Origin: Kalaharituber pfeilii
Taxonomy: Eukaryota; Ascomycota; Pezizomycetes; Pezizales; Pezizaceae
Length of the DNA stretch: 64,000 bases
Direction: 5' to 3'
NCBI GenBank assembly: GCA_015179045.1
Contig: WHUZ01000096.1
Location: 1-64,000, forward strand
Shown in pieces: positions 1 through 11,642 of this stretch. The notes below the pieces were generated by a model, which was not told the origin of the DNA, did not search any database, and saw only the letters and a program-made list of their open reading frames with translations. The position numbers and the translations under genes are program-made. How positions within the stretch are numbered: position 1 is the first letter of the stretch; every line of letters begins with the position of its first letter.

Positions 1-719
1 CGTGGGTGGCGGGGTCCGGCTTCACCGGTCACACCCGCCACCGGTTGAAGTACTTACGAAACAATACTATGGTTGCTAGAGCAGAAGATCTTCCATCGGG
101 ATGCCAGACACTACTGCTGCTGTAGATAGTGGTCAAAGGCTATAAGCTGAAACAGAGAGAAAGAGAAAGTATGAGGCAGTAAGTAGAAGACCAATTAGCT
201 ATAGGGCTGAAAATTTACTATATTAGCTACTCAGAGCCAAGTATGCAGGGATTTGTTGGAAAGCATGACTACCTAAGGTCTACGGCGCGATAGATTAGCA
301 ATAACGTCCGGTCAGATGTGCAACAACCGATCGAACATGACGGGTCGATCTCATCGGAGTTTACTTACAACGTCAGATGTCAGTGTGGGCCGTGAGGTGG
401 GCCGTGCACCCTCCATACACTTAGCTATCATGGTTTATCGTCTTTATATGCAACTTCGTAATATGCATTTCTCTGTATATATATGGGTCTAGAAGTCTCG
501 CCTTGTATTAGATAGATCATAAGGAATTCAGTCTTGCTGCATGCCTTGATATCACCTTATATTCTCATCAGGATTACACTAGTGCATGCGGGCCTCTTAG
601 TCAGCCATATTACCAAAGTTCCAGCTGCACTGAGTGTGTAACTCTCTCCTCTTCCTCCCACCCCCACTTGATTCCCCTACGCTTTCTTCCCCGCATCTTC
701 TGCAACTTCCGGTAGTGAC
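1..719. other. No gene recognised, upstream of the kinase
   Basis: No convincing reading frame, RNA gene or repeat was seen. The last part is pyrimidine-rich (about 640-710: TCTCCTCTTCCTCCCACCCC), as often found just upstream of fungal start codons, so it may hold the kinase core promoter and leader. Confidence 0.4.
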
Positions 720-2183
720 ATGGATGGAGTGGAGAATGTGTATGGCTATGTCCCTGGCGGTTATCACCCAGTGCATCTCGGGGATACGTTCAATAATCGG
801 TATCTTGTCCAGCACAAACTGGGCTTCGGGGGCTTCTCCACCGTATGGCTAGCCAGTGATCTTAAAAACTGCGGACGACTTTGTGCACTCAAGATCATGA
901 CAGCAGATGCTGCGGATGGCGAAACACAGTTTCTTAGTAGTGTATGCTCATCACCAGGGACCACAATGCACTCCTCTCATACGCAACCCCAAAGCTCATT
1001 CTTCCCAAAACTGTTGGATGTGTTCACAATAAATGGGCCTAATGGCGAACATGAGTGTATGGTTACCGAACCGTTGGGCCCAAGCTTAAGCCGCTTAAGT
1101 GAATTTTATCGTGGTCTGTATGTTCCTCTGCCACTGGTGAGGAAGATTGGCCTTGGGCTAGTCCAGGCAGTTGCAGAATTACATGCTCATGGCATCGTTC
1201 ATGGAGGTATGTGAACGCATTTTTGTCCTATTTTCCCTCAACATTAGGGTATTCCCGGGCAGAGTCCACTGGTTGGAACCTGTAGGTAGTCATGCATGTC
1301 TAGCTTATGTATCTCATTTGTATGACAGATCTTCATCCAGGAAACATTGTGCTTCGTGCTCCGGGAATGGATGCGTGGACAGTTGGCGAGGTTGAAAAGT
1401 ATCTCGGAGTACCTCACGAAGTGACTCTTCAGGAGGCGAGACACCCGTATATACCGCTACCGTCGAATTTGAACCCGCCTCGCTACCTAGTTCTGCAGCC
1501 ATCCCTTTCTGCTATCCTGGATCTTTACCATACATCTGTCAGCATCTGTATAATGCAAGTCCATAAAATCTTAAAATTTTCATCAGATAATCCGCTTACC
1601 TTTTACCTACAGTGACTTTGGCCTCGCGTTTTACAAATGCCCTGCAGATAGCAGCCTTACATGCTCAGAAGACAGCCGGACAAAGCGAATGGCAACATTC
1701 CCACCACCCGCGTTTTCAGCGCCGGAGGTTCAGCTGCAAGATTACGTCAACATAACACAGGCAAGTGATGTATGGACAATCGGCTGCGTGCTATTCTTCA
1801 TGTTTGCCGGGAGAAGCCCCTTTTCAGACTATATGGAACGACGCAATACACTGGCAGACTTGACAATTTGCTATGGAGCGCTTCCACCAGAGTGGTGGAA
1901 ACGATGGACGAGTCGTGCACAATATTTTGACGAGGATGGACAGCTGAGGTGTGACACAGCGGGCGACAAAATTATCCCAGTGCTTGGTAATGTGGATCAA
2001 CGGCTTCTCGGGACGATCCCACGGCGCGTTGAGAACGATATTGATGACTCTAAGATCATGGGCGGGTCGGAATTCGGATGGCTCAGGAGCGTAATGTTGG
2101 AAATCCTTAAGCTCGAGCCAAAGGATAGGATAACTATAACAGAAGTCCTCAACCGCTTGCCGCCGCGCTGGTGGGAGGAATAG
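720..2183 (+). CDS. SRPK-like serine/threonine protein kinase
   Basis: Likely a serine/threonine kinase of the fungal SRPK-like group (phosphoryl transfer from ATP to protein). Proposed exons are 720-1206, 1329-1537 and 1587-2183, giving 430 aa. Intron 1 (GTATGT...ACAG) is firm because it rebuilds the catalytic loop HGDLHPGN. Intron 2 (49 nt) was chosen to keep the phase into YSDFGLAF, but its donor GTCAGC is weak, so that junction may be wrong. Visible motifs, in order, are the glycine loop LGFGGFSTVWLA, the ATP-binding lysine in CALKI, the catalytic HGD (HRD variant), DFG, the activation-segment end APE, and ASDVWTIGCVLF. The codon before HGD's D spans the splice site. The HGD variant is common in fungal SRPK expansions, so activity is plausible. 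The stop is the TAG at 2181-2183. No partner gene lies next to it. Confidence 0.8.
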
Positions 2184-2469
2184 AGACATTAGGATGTCTC
2201 GCTTCGATAGTGCTATCGAGGTGATTCATGTATTCAAAGCCGCAACTCTGAATCCAGGAACGCAGTTATCAATATTAAAAAGAACGTTACTTTAGAATTA
2301 CAATACATACATAAGCCCCTCCGCGCGACTACTGTGTCACGACAGTCCTGTGCAGGTATCGACAAATGGTAGTAGTAATGCCGGGCTTGAAATCTTTCGC
2401 GAATCACCGCTGTAGGGTTACTTTGTAGTAAGTTAGTACCACAACCCCTTTCAGATGCGAAAGTTCATA
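2184..2469. other. Intergenic, nothing recognised
   Basis: Kinase 3' flank. No reading frame or repeat was recognised. Confidence 0.4.
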
Positions 2470-2718
2470 TACCCAGAGGGGTGGGAAAGGTGGGAGGGCG
2501 TAGAGCAAGGGAATGGTGGAGAGGTGGACATCCTCGAGCAACTGCTCTACTCCCTGAAGGCATAGAGAAAGGGCGGGGAGAGGCGTGGGGGGGCACCGAT
2601 GTAGATAGCAGAGCTTTTTCTCTTATGCTTGCCTGCGAGCATTGAGACCTCCGGCCCAGGGGCCCTGCCATGACGAACATCTGAAGCGGCTTACGTGATA
2701 ATTTTTTGTTAAAAAAAA
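2470..2718 (+). mobile_element. LINE 3' end, tail family A (5'-truncated)
   Basis: The end of a LINE ORF2 is legible (the residues EVDILEQL followed by a stop near 2565). It is followed by the 3' tail that recurs in this window: CCCTGCCATGACGAACA, a GCGG..TACGTGA segment and an A-run. The copy at 30680-31080 matches over its whole length. Family A tails are listed separately below. Confidence 0.65.
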
Positions 2719-3187
2719 AAACAAACGCTACCCAGCGCTAGGGTTGGCACCAGAGAGCGCCCCATACTGGGACAGGTATAACGCCCTCTGCTCCTTAGGT
2801 CGACTCCTTCCATACATACATACATATATATTTATTCTATTTCTCTGTTGTGGTTTCCTTTTTTTCTCTGGCAACGTATTAAGTAAATCACCGCTGGGCC
2901 AAAAAATGCCGAGCAAGAAGTGAGAGCACAGTTCAGGGTCCCGTATTCGGGATCATTATGAAGTCTACTTCTACACCACCTGTGGCATGTTTCTAAGATT
3001 TATTTGTAGGTACACGGGGCTGTGGGTACATCGCGGCTACCATATACTGCATTACGGTCGGCGACTCGGCGGGGGAAGCCTGACTGAGTTGGGCTGTGAG
3101 TTTCAAGTGTACCCCTTCCTGGCTCGGTTGGCTTAAGGCGACAGGCAAGACAGGGGAACGTCACTGACGGCTGTGCGGAGGACAGGC
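2719..3187. other. Intergenic, possible old repeat
   Basis: No gene recognised. A short (ATAC)n-like run is seen near 2812-2830. Confidence 0.3.
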
Positions 3188-3200
3188 TCACGGAGTTTGT

Positions 3201-3532
3201 GAAGATTGTCGGGATCCGATGGTTAAGGAAAAAAGACATACTAATCGGAGAGGGGAAAAAGACAATCTCTATAGTGGTATACTTGGAGAACCACCAGGAT
3301 ATTGACAAGGTGCGGCTCGGAGGAAGATGGCTCAAGGCGAGCCAGTACGAGGCTGAAAGAGGACGGAGATGATTCAGACTGCTGGCTGCTCCCCCCGCAA
3401 TACAATGTGAACCGCGGGCATCATGTATCTAAATTTTAGTTAGTTTTCTTCTTCCTTTTAATAAACCCTCGCCATAGCCCGTCGGGCGGCACGCAAGTAA
3501 TGATATATAAAAAAAAAAAAAAAAAAAAAAAA
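3201..3532 (+). mobile_element. LINE derivative: ORF1-like end joined to family B 3' tail
   Basis: Flanked by a perfect 13-bp target duplication TCACGGAGTTTGT (3188-3200 and 3533-3545). The first about 170 nt code for a protein end with WLRKKD, EGKKT, SIVVYL and RLGGRWLKASQYEAERG before a stop near 3372. This matches the copy at 54665-55030 and resembles the RNA-binding ORF1 of Tad-like LINEs. The family B 3' tail then follows (CGCCATAGCCC...TAATGATAT, then an A-run). No ORF2 sequence lies between the two parts. Confidence 0.75.
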
Positions 3533-3545
3533 TCACGGAGTTTGT

Positions 3546-5129
3546 ACAGGCCGTAGCAGTGGAGAGAATAGCAAAATGGCTCGCATTTATGTATCCCCTT
3601 TTCTTCTGTATCTTTTAGGTAGCCACTCAATAGCTCCCGTCATAGCCCATGTTGAGCTTTGGGTAGAAAGAGATGATTGTTATTCCTTCGTAGAGAGAGT
3701 AGCCAAAGTAATACACCTATATACATAGAGCATGAGGTTGCTCTCGGTCCCTTACCACCCTTTATCACGGACCTCTCTGATATCCGACACCTCCGACACT
3801 CCGACATTACTGTAGATCTCTAACAGCCCAGTAAGGCTGCATCCGAGTCGTCTTGTACAAAAATTCACCCAAATGAAGCTTTCATGTTGACGGTGTGCTA
3901 GGCGGCGGTGCCTAACTGCTATAGCCGCGCTGGGGCTAGGCTCAATGAAGCCACAGGTCACGTGGGTTGTTACAGTAAGCGAGTACTAGGAATGAGGGTA
4001 AGGCCGGAAGGAAGTGTGATTAGAACTGGCCTCGGCCAGCAGTATAAAGAGGCGGTGATTCTGCACAGCTCTTTGTTTTCAACATTCAGTTCTTTCTTAC
4101 ACATCTATCTAGTTCATCTATTCTACGATTCAGTTCTTTATTCCTGATCTTCAGTTCTCCTTTACTTTCGCCTATTCATTACGTAGCTTGCCTTTATGTT
4201 CTTACCGACCACCTTCTACTATTTAATACATACAAATATCAGTTCTCACCTTGCTTGTACATTCGCACTTGCACATACACTCAGCACGGCACCACACAGT
4301 ACAACTCGAAGTATCCCTTTGAGGCAAATTGCTCAGTGACCTCCCCACTGCGGTGCAAAGTGTCGGGTGTTGCCCCTACACCCGAGCAGGGGGTCACTTT
4401 CGCGGGTGTCATCCCTTTGTATGAGGACACCTGAAATGGTGGGGTGTTGTAACTGACACCATATGTGGGTGGGTTGAGAGTTGCGGGATCATGCTTGAAA
4501 CCCACAGCAGGAATCGAGGAAGAATGGTTGTGACAACTTGCGCAGAGGATCACTTTGAAACATCAAATTGACACCAGCACGAGCACTTACTGACGATAAT
4601 AGTGATACCCCACATAAGGGTAGAATATTAGGATTACTGACACCTGTCACCTGGCCTAGGAGTCTTCTACGTATATCGTAATTCGGTGTACAGTTGATAT
4701 TCTTTAACGAGAGGTATCAAAGCGACACCCCGTATAGGTAGCAAACATTAATGCAGAATGAATGATACCCCTGTGGGGCTTAGAATTGTGCTAGATATGT
4801 ATACCCATCCCGAGTGTCTATCTACCAGAAGTCTAAATCTATGATGAATCTAGCACCATTGCACTGCCCTCCTCCGACCAGCAAAATACCCAGCAAAGCA
4901 TCATGAAATGAAATCCAGCGCCATTAAGTAATGATACAGGAGATATGCATATAAGCAAGATAAATACCGAAGATCAAGATGGCATGGGAAAGACCAAAGA
5001 CGCCATTGCAATTAAATGAAAGCCCATAGTAATATCCGAGAAAGCGAGAAGCAACATATGATAGAGAGCCAAAAAAAACAAAAGAAAATGATCAAATAGG
5101 GAAGAATCATATCACATATCGGAATTAAT
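3546..5129. other. Intergenic with possible solo-LTR-like stretch
   Basis: No gene recognised. From about 3968 to 4261 the sequence starts TGTTACAGTAAGCGAG, has a TATA-like CAGTATAAAGAGG at 4037-4049 and a C/T-rich stretch after it, and ends near CTTGTACA. This looks like an LTR, but no target duplication was found. Several GGTGTCA-like motifs lie at 4320-4740. Confidence 0.3.
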
Positions 5130-5392
5130 TGTTGGAGAAACGTTAATCTAGCCCCTCGCCCATGCATGAGGCTTATGCGGGTCGGAGGAATTGTTGTGCC
5201 GTCGGATGGTTTGTGAGTGCGACGGAGGGATGATTGGACCGATAGGGAGAACTGTGGGGAGGGGCCTTCAGCCAGTGTGCGGGTATATGTATGGGTTGAC
5301 TTCTCATTCTGTTTTTTATTATCATTATGTCGAACACGGATAGTTGCTATTGAATGCAGTATTATTCCTGTCATAGCAGCGTGAACTTTACA
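5130..5392 (+). repeat. Copia 5' LTR
   Basis: 263 bp, starting TG and ending CA. It is the same as 9309-9571 except for one base (5233). Confidence 0.95.
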
Positions 5393-5488
5393 TGGTAGCA
5401 ACACATCGAGAAAAAAGAAATCTAAGATCTGCCACCGACGCCACCAGACCAGGATTTCAGGATATACCAAGGAAGCAAAACAAGCATC

Positions 5489-6330
5489 ATGGCGAAAGAA
5501 GGCACGAGCGCACCCCAGCAAGCCGGATCTGCAGACCTGGCCACCATATTGAAAATCACACCGCGCATATCGGAAAAACTAAGGGACGAAAATGACTACC
5601 CAGCCTGGGTAGTGGAAGCTCAAAGGCAACTTCGCCGCCAGAGACTATTGGAGATAGTAGACGGGACTACACCCAGGCCATCGTCTGGAGCAACAGATTG
5701 GGACGATAAGTCAGATAAAGCCCTCGACTACTTAATGGATAGCTGCGAGAAAGAAGCACAGCTGAAAATCAGGGCAGCTCCAAATGCGGCCGAGGCATGG
5801 AAAATTTTGAAGGACAATTATGAAGGACAAACCAGAATTCACCTGTCCTCACTTCTCATGAATGTAACCCACTTAAAGTTCGATGACAGAAAAGACTCCC
5901 TTTCCGACCATATTACGGAATTCGAACGCCGATGGATCAAACTTGCGCAATCCGCCAGCACAGGATCCACAGTCACATCATCACTTGCGGCAGGAATTCA
6001 TCCTTTTTGTCAAAGCGATGGTTGGAAAGCGACAATGCTGCTAGCCTCGTTACCACGCATGCAACCTTATCAGAATATCATTGATAATATCACCTCAAAA
6101 GAAGACAAGCCCACCTACGCCAGTGTGGTAATGAGGTTGAAAGAAGTAACACCCGGAAAAGATCATCCAAAGACGAAATAACAATAGACCCTCAGGCGGC
6201 CCTCACTATCACTCAGGAATCCAAAAAGAAAGTACGATGCTGGCACTGTAAACGAGCCGGGTATCCAGGAACAAACCATGACGAAAAGGACTGCAGATAT
6301 AAGAACAAGCAAACTAAAGAGGCTCTTGTA
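5489..6330 (+). pseudogene. Copia gag (UBN2-like) and CCHC knuckle, frameshifted
   Basis: The frame from the ATG at 5489 codes a gag-like helical protein. YPAWVVEAQRQLRRQ near residue 35 and AEAWKILKDNYEGQTR near residue 105 are typical of the gag_pre/UBN2 type. It stops at 6179-6181. The knuckle CWHCKRAG..GTNHDEKDC lies just downstream (about 6238-6295) in the frame used by the next segment. The frame-1 reading upstream of it (KDEITIDPQAAL) overlaps the gag end, so about one base has been lost or gained near 6140-6175. A programmed frameshift is possible, but Copia elements normally use a single frame. Confidence 0.75.
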
Positions 6331-6870
6331 ATGGAAGAGGAGGAAAGAAAAGAAGAAGAGGAAAGAGAGGAGAAGTTCTTATTCATGTTATCTCAATCCA
6401 CCAGCAGATCCTCTGCGTGGAACGTGGATTGTGCGGCGACCACCCATGTTACATATGATGTAAACGACCTCATTGATCCTCAGGAATGGCATGAGGAAAT
6501 AAAAGGAGCATCAGGTACGGCACTGTCCACACATAAAGGAACGGTAAAAGTCGGCAACCTCGTCCTGCCCGACGTCCTCGCCATTCCAACCTGCCCAAGA
6601 AAGGTAATCAGCTGGGGAGCATTAGAGGACGCCGGTGCAGACATAAGAATGCAGAATGGAGAGGGAACCATCACACAGGATGGGAAAGTGACTCGCATTG
6701 TTAAGCAGGGAAAGTTCAGAATCATTCAACTTGAAAAGAATGAGGCGATGTCACTAGAACGTGAATGGCATGAAAGATATGGGCACTTCCCCTCTCCTCA
6801 TTTCGACTTATCCCAGAAGCTCCCCCCTCCCTCCTACGTCGACCGCGCGAGGAATGCGATGCTTGCATGA
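6331..6870 (+). pseudogene. Copia protease / pre-integrase segment, frame ends early
   Basis: An acidic E/K-rich stretch is followed by the aspartic-protease-like part (WNVDCAATTHVT, with the catalytic D replaced or displaced: DC rather than DSG). Then comes the GAG-pre-integrase start WHERYGH, which carries the first His residues of the integrase HHCC finger. The frame then runs out at 6870. The continuation (LIPEAPP... ECDACMKG, with the two Cys) is in the frame of the next entry from about 6788. A one-base loss near 6783-6790 (GGGCACTTCCCC) explains this. Confidence 0.75.
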
Positions 6871-9194
6871 AAGGTAGCACGATGAAACCAATGGCAGCCT
6901 CCCAATTTAATAAGATTCGAACAAAAGAAGTGGGAGAGCTTGTTCACTCTGATGTATGTGGACCTTACCCAACCGAAGGCGTGGGACATAAGAGATACTT
7001 CGTTACCTTAGTTGATGATTACTCCCGGATCACATTGGCACGAGCAACAGGCACAAAATCTGAAGCTGGTAAGGCATTTCGAGAGATGGTTGAGCAGTTC
7101 GAACGAGCCTTCGGACGGCCTGTTAAAGAAATAAGGACCGATTTCGGCGGAGAATATTATTCGAATGAGACCAAGGAATGGGCGTCAAAAAGGGGAACAA
7201 CTATACGACCAACTGTAGCCCATCACAGTCAGACCAATGCAGTACCAGAAAGAACCAACCGCACCATAGCCTCGATGATCCGAAACAATCTGTTCGGAAG
7301 TGGTCTCCCGAAAAACCTCTGGCCATATGCAATGGAATATGTAGTGTTTGTGAAAAATAGGCTGCCACACATCACCTTGGGAGGAAAGGCCCCGCTGGAG
7401 ATAGCCCGACCTGGAACCAACATTCAAGAAGAACGGTCGACCTTTCGAGCATTCGGAGAACCTGTATATGCACATACATACAACGAAGGAAAACTATCAG
7501 AACGTGCCATAGCAGCCAGAATACTCACACCTTCTCTTACTCATGGGATCTACCGAGTGCTTCTAGCAAACAATAGGATAACTACTGCGAAGAATCCACG
7601 AAGGAGAGACCCAAGGAGTAATCCAATAGAAATCACCATAGATAAGAATGCAGTACTATCCCAACCAGAGAATCAACGACAAGAAGAGCAGAGCCAGCTC
7701 ATACCAGGCAGTTTTCCAAATCCAGAGTCCAGACCAACTACACCAGAACCTCATACTGAGCCAGAAACAAGAAAGAGCCCTCCGTTACTTCCTCATGTTG
7801 AGCCAGAAATAAGAAAAAATGGCTCTCCGTCATTTCTGGATGGAGGATGGACAAGCTACGGAAGCACATTCCCGGAAGCCATAGCGGCACGAGCCGCTGA
7901 AAGGCAGTTGTTTCAGGAGGCAGCGGAGCCGAGCCAACCACAGCTGCGGCGATCTGCAAGATTAAACAAAGGAACTGATTCCAGGGTGAGACTGGACGAA
8001 GACCCAGGGTATGTGCATGAGGCACATATTACTGTAACCGAAGCACTGGAGAGTCCGGAGGCGTCGAAATGGGAACTGGCGATAAACAGGGAGCTCGAAC
8101 AGCTGAAGAAGCTTGAAGTATTTGATTGGGTAGATGATGTGCCAGCTGGAAAGAAGGCAGTAGATACGAAATGGGTATTGAAGGAGAAGGAAGAGAAAGC
8201 GCCAGACGACCCCAAGAGGTATAAAGCTCGGTTAACCGCTCGCGGCTTTACCCAACGGCCAGGAATCGATTTTACAGAGACATACGCGCCGGTCTGTCGG
8301 GAGGAGTCGTGGAGGCTGGTGATCTGTGAAGCTCTGCGAAGAGAGATGGTAGTGGAACAGTTTGACGTGGAGTCTGCATTCCTTAATGGGCCATTGGATG
8401 AAGAAATATATGTGAAGGACCAGCATGCTACAGGGGACAGAGCATGGAGGCTGAAAAAGGCACTGTACGGACTCAAGCAGGCAGCCCACAATTGGAATCA
8501 ACTCATCCATCGGATCCTCACAGAACTTGGATTTCACAGGTGCCCGGACGACCCAGGCCTGTATCTCACGGCCTCAGGGATGATCTGTATCCATGTGGAT
8601 GATCTGCTGGTAGCATTCACAACAAGACTCCTGCTTGACGAGTCTGAAGGCAAAGACGAAAGGAGAGCGGAACAATTGATCAGCTATCTCACAATGACAG
8701 CCAACAGAGGTATTGTGCTCCAGGCTTTGGATCCCACCATCAAAGTGTTCTGTGACGCGGGAGAAGAAAACTTAGAGGAGAAGCCCACCACTGGGATAGT
8801 GGTCATGACCGGGAAATCACCCCTTGGATGGACAGCAGAAAAACAGCCCAATATAGTGCTGTCATCAACAGAATCGGAATATGTGGCCTTGTCCTCTGCC
8901 GCACAATCGGGGTTGTGGTTCGGCAAGGTTTTGGAATTTATGGGTTACCACCAGTGCCAGCCGGTGCTGGTCACGGACTGTGAAGGGGCCGCAAAGTTAG
9001 CCAAGCACCCGGATTTCCACAAAAGGACAAAGCACATACGAAGGCGTTACCACTTCGTGCGGGAATGCGTTGAGAAGGGGGAGCTGACCGTGGAATGGGT
9101 GGAGGGGAAGGAGAATCCTGCTGATATGCTAACCAAACCTGCCACAGGAGCGAGGTTCTTATATTTGAGGAAGAAGTGTGGAATGATGGACTAG
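6867..9194 (+). pseudogene. Copia integrase, reverse transcriptase and RNase H
   Basis: 775 aa of continuous frame. The integrase core has HSDVCGP (first D), RTDFGGEYYS (second D) and PERTNRTIASM (E). The RT begins near residue 400: KWELAINRELEQL, DTKWVLKEK, YKARLTARGFTQRPGIDF, FDVESAFLNGPLDEEIYV, LYGLKQAAHNWN and the active site HVDDLLVAF (usually YVDD). Immediately after it, the segment jumps to SYLTMTANRGIVLQ. This omits the connection of roughly 130-150 residues usual in Copia (estimate from the family layout). RNase H follows with CDAGEE, SSTESEYVALS, and KHIRRRYHFVRE ahead of ADMLTKP. The frame is open, but the internal deletion should destroy the RT thumb and connection. Confidence 0.85.
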
Positions 9195-9308
9195 ACTGTA
9201 GGAATGAGTGGGTATCGCCATGTTGGAATGATTGGGTATCACCATGGATGGGGATTATGGGAATGGAAATGCACTGGGGAAGAGATGAGGCGCTAGATCA
9301 CGGGGGGG

Positions 9309-9571
9309 TGTTGGAGAAACGTTAATCTAGCCCCTCGCCCATGCATGAGGCTTATGCGGGTCGGAGGAATTGTTGTGCCGTCGGATGGTTTGTGAGTGCG
9401 ACGGAGGGATGGTTGGACCGATAGGGAGAACTGTGGGGAGGGGCCTTCAGCCAGTGTGCGGGTATATGTATGGGTTGACTTCTCATTCTGTTTTTTATTA
9501 TCATTATGTCGAACACGGATAGTTGCTATTGAATGCAGTATTATTCCTGTCATAGCAGCGTGAACTTTACA
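9309..9571 (+). repeat. Copia 3' LTR
   Basis: 263 bp, TG...CA, preceded by a G-rich polypurine run. It is followed by the TTAAT target duplication. Confidence 0.95.
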
Positions 9572-9576
9572 TTAAT

Positions 9577-11642
9577 GGCTTTGTTGACGACCAGCAACCC
9601 TTCGGGCTTATGCTGCTTTTTGCCCTTTCGTAGAGCTTCCTTCGCATTCTTTGCTGCCTCCTTTGCCTCTTGTTGTTGTTGTGTCTCAAGTGCTCTAGCG
9701 GAGGGTTGACGAGTTCTCCATGTTTTTGTATTGGGGCTGCTAGAATGACTTGTGTAGATGGTTTGAGCTGACTCGAAATACGTTGTTCAGAAATGGCGCA
9801 CGCTTAGTATAGACTCCCATGAACCGATCCCAAGTAAAAGACCTACAGTCTTCTGGATTTATACTCTTTGCTGGCTTTATCGACTCCTTATATTTTGTAA
9901 GCTCTTCAAACTTCTGCTCTAATATATCTTGAACTATTTCTCAAGTAGTAGTTTGGATACTTCTTTCCAAAGTGCTTCTCTCCAGTGGCGGTATTGTACG
10001 ACTCTTACTTAGCTCTTTTGCCCTGCCTAATAGCTTCTGCAGCACAATCTCAACTTCGTTCACATGTCCAAAGAACACCCCCACTTGGCGCTTTATACGT
10101 TCATCTTCTTCCTCAAAAGAGATCCAACAGTGAATTCCTGTTTCACAGCATAGATAAGTATTCGATCCAACTTATCGGCTGTTGTTTCTTCTATATCTTC
10201 TGTAAAGGTCTGATTTTCATCTGAAATAACTTCTCGGTTTCTCCCATCTCTTCGGTCAATAATCAGCCTGCCTTAAATAGTGTTCTCAGCCTGACCCATT
10301 TGAGAATCTTCTATATCCAGCAAAGGAGATGCTTTCAATTGGCGCTTGCCACCAGGTGCTCTAGTAGGTTGAGACATAGCCTTGCGCTGTTGTGATATTA
10401 TTAGTATGAGACTTGCATATTAAAAAGGAATAGGGTAGTATACTTTTTTGTTTTCGACTGGAAGTTCTGCTTGTATTTCTTCCTGTATTTCTTCCTCTCT
10501 CTCCATGAGAGAAGGTGAAAGGGTTTGGCTGGTGTGCTGTGATAAAGGAGTCATAGAAGGTGGAGGTTCGAGGGAACCGGTCTCATGGCAAGTTAGTGAT
10601 AAAATCTCATTACCACCCAGCAAACCCAGCAGAGGACCCACGGCTGGTGAGCAATGGTTGGCCGTACCCCCTGACCCACTCATAGTGTATCGTGCTCGAC
10701 CCTCCTTCTGGAGAATATTCTCCTGAGTCCGGAATATGCGCACCACTGCACAATTCCGGTCCTCTTCCAACATTGCAAGTCGGTGTGAGTACTCCCTTTG
10801 TTCGACTGCCAAGTCGTTTTGATGTCTCTCTCAAGCTGAGGTTGCTGCAGAACGTACGACGTATTTGTGGCTGGGATAGCATCGGACTTCACTGCGGCAA
10901 GGGATATGAAGAATTATCTTGGTCGAGGCCTTGGAAGAGCGGAGGATTGTTTGAAGTGATAGTTCTTGCGATACTGTCAGTTCCGTAGGTCGCCTGGCGA
11001 CATCGTGTGGTACTGGGCATCTTGTGCTCCTCATGTAGCAGCTGCAAGCGCGCAAGGCAAGAATATCCATAAGACCGTACAATGCAAATTGTGTTACGAT
11101 AGTTGGGATAGTCGAGGTTCGTGAAGGGCGGAAATATAGCGGATGGAGTCTAAACCCTGGCAAAGCAACTAATATTATGGTGTCAGCATACGATTGAGTA
11201 ACTTAGACGATGTTCTGCCGCATAGAGTGTCTCTCTCACGAGTCTTCAATCAGGGGCTCGCTTTCTGTAGTTTGTGGTTGGCTCATGATGGATATATAGT
11301 GCCTTAGGAAAACAGGCTGAGGAGCAAAGTGTCGGTATACATGAACAAGTTTCCACAAAGACAATCCCATCTGTTGTTCACACTCCTGCTCGCATTTAAA
11401 CTCCGCTTCTTGGGGTCAAACTCCATATGCGGTAGCATTGCCTCAAATACTCGCTGAAAGCCATCCTTTACGAAGAATACTCCTGCCTTCTGCTTCAAGC
11501 GTGGAGTTGAACTCTTCATAACATGTTCAAAGAATGTTGCTATATCCATTCCATGGTCTCGAATACTGGCTAAGATGTTCCAGACTGCTGGTTCCCAATC
11601 TTCTACTGTGCTGGTGGAGTCGCCGGGCAGTTGTGCATCCAT
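9577..11642 (-). pseudogene. Decayed minus-strand coding region(s), family not recognised
   Basis: Four minus-strand stretches look like protein but do not join into one frame. (1) 11642-11304 starts MDAQLPGDSTSTVEDWEPAV and contains KSSTPRLKQKAG. (2) 10812-10420 ends in an acidic segment. (3) From 10376, MSQPTRAPGGKRQLKASPLL is followed soon by a stop. (4) About 10010-9577 contains QDILEQKFEELTKYKESIKP, SFTWDRFMGVYTKRAPFLNN and a charged coil QEAKEAAKNAKEALRKGKKQ. Stops interrupt parts 3 and 4. The Copia element sits in the last codons of part 4: across the 5125/9576 duplication the frame would end ...NKAINSDM and stop. It may be a remnant of a transposon or a multicopy gene. I cannot name it, and I am unsure the parts belong together. 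Confidence 0.45.

Larger units (their letters stand above)
5125..9576 (+). mobile_element. Ty1/Copia LTR retrotransposon (4442 bp plus TSD)
   Basis: Two 263-bp LTRs (5130-5392 and 9309-9571), both TGTTGG...TTTACA, bound the element. A 5-bp target duplication TTAAT lies at 5125-5129 and 9572-9576. I found a single difference between the LTRs (A at 5233, G at 9412), so the insertion is recent. The primer binding site follows the 5' LTR (TGGTAGCAACAC from 5393), and a G-run precedes the 3' LTR (9302-9308). Inside are gag, zinc knuckle, integrase, reverse transcriptase and RNase H in Copia order. Frames are broken at about 6170 and about 6785, and the RT to RNase H segment is shortened. This copy is probably not autonomous. 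Confidence 0.95.

Noticed and set aside
1824..2189. 121-aa minus-strand frame opposite the kinase
   Set aside because: Shadow of the kinase exon carrying the APE motif, with no domain of its own.
3968..4261. Solo LTR
   Set aside because: TATA-like box and TG...CA-like ends are present, but I found no target duplication and no second copy in the window, so it is only mentioned in the intergenic entry.
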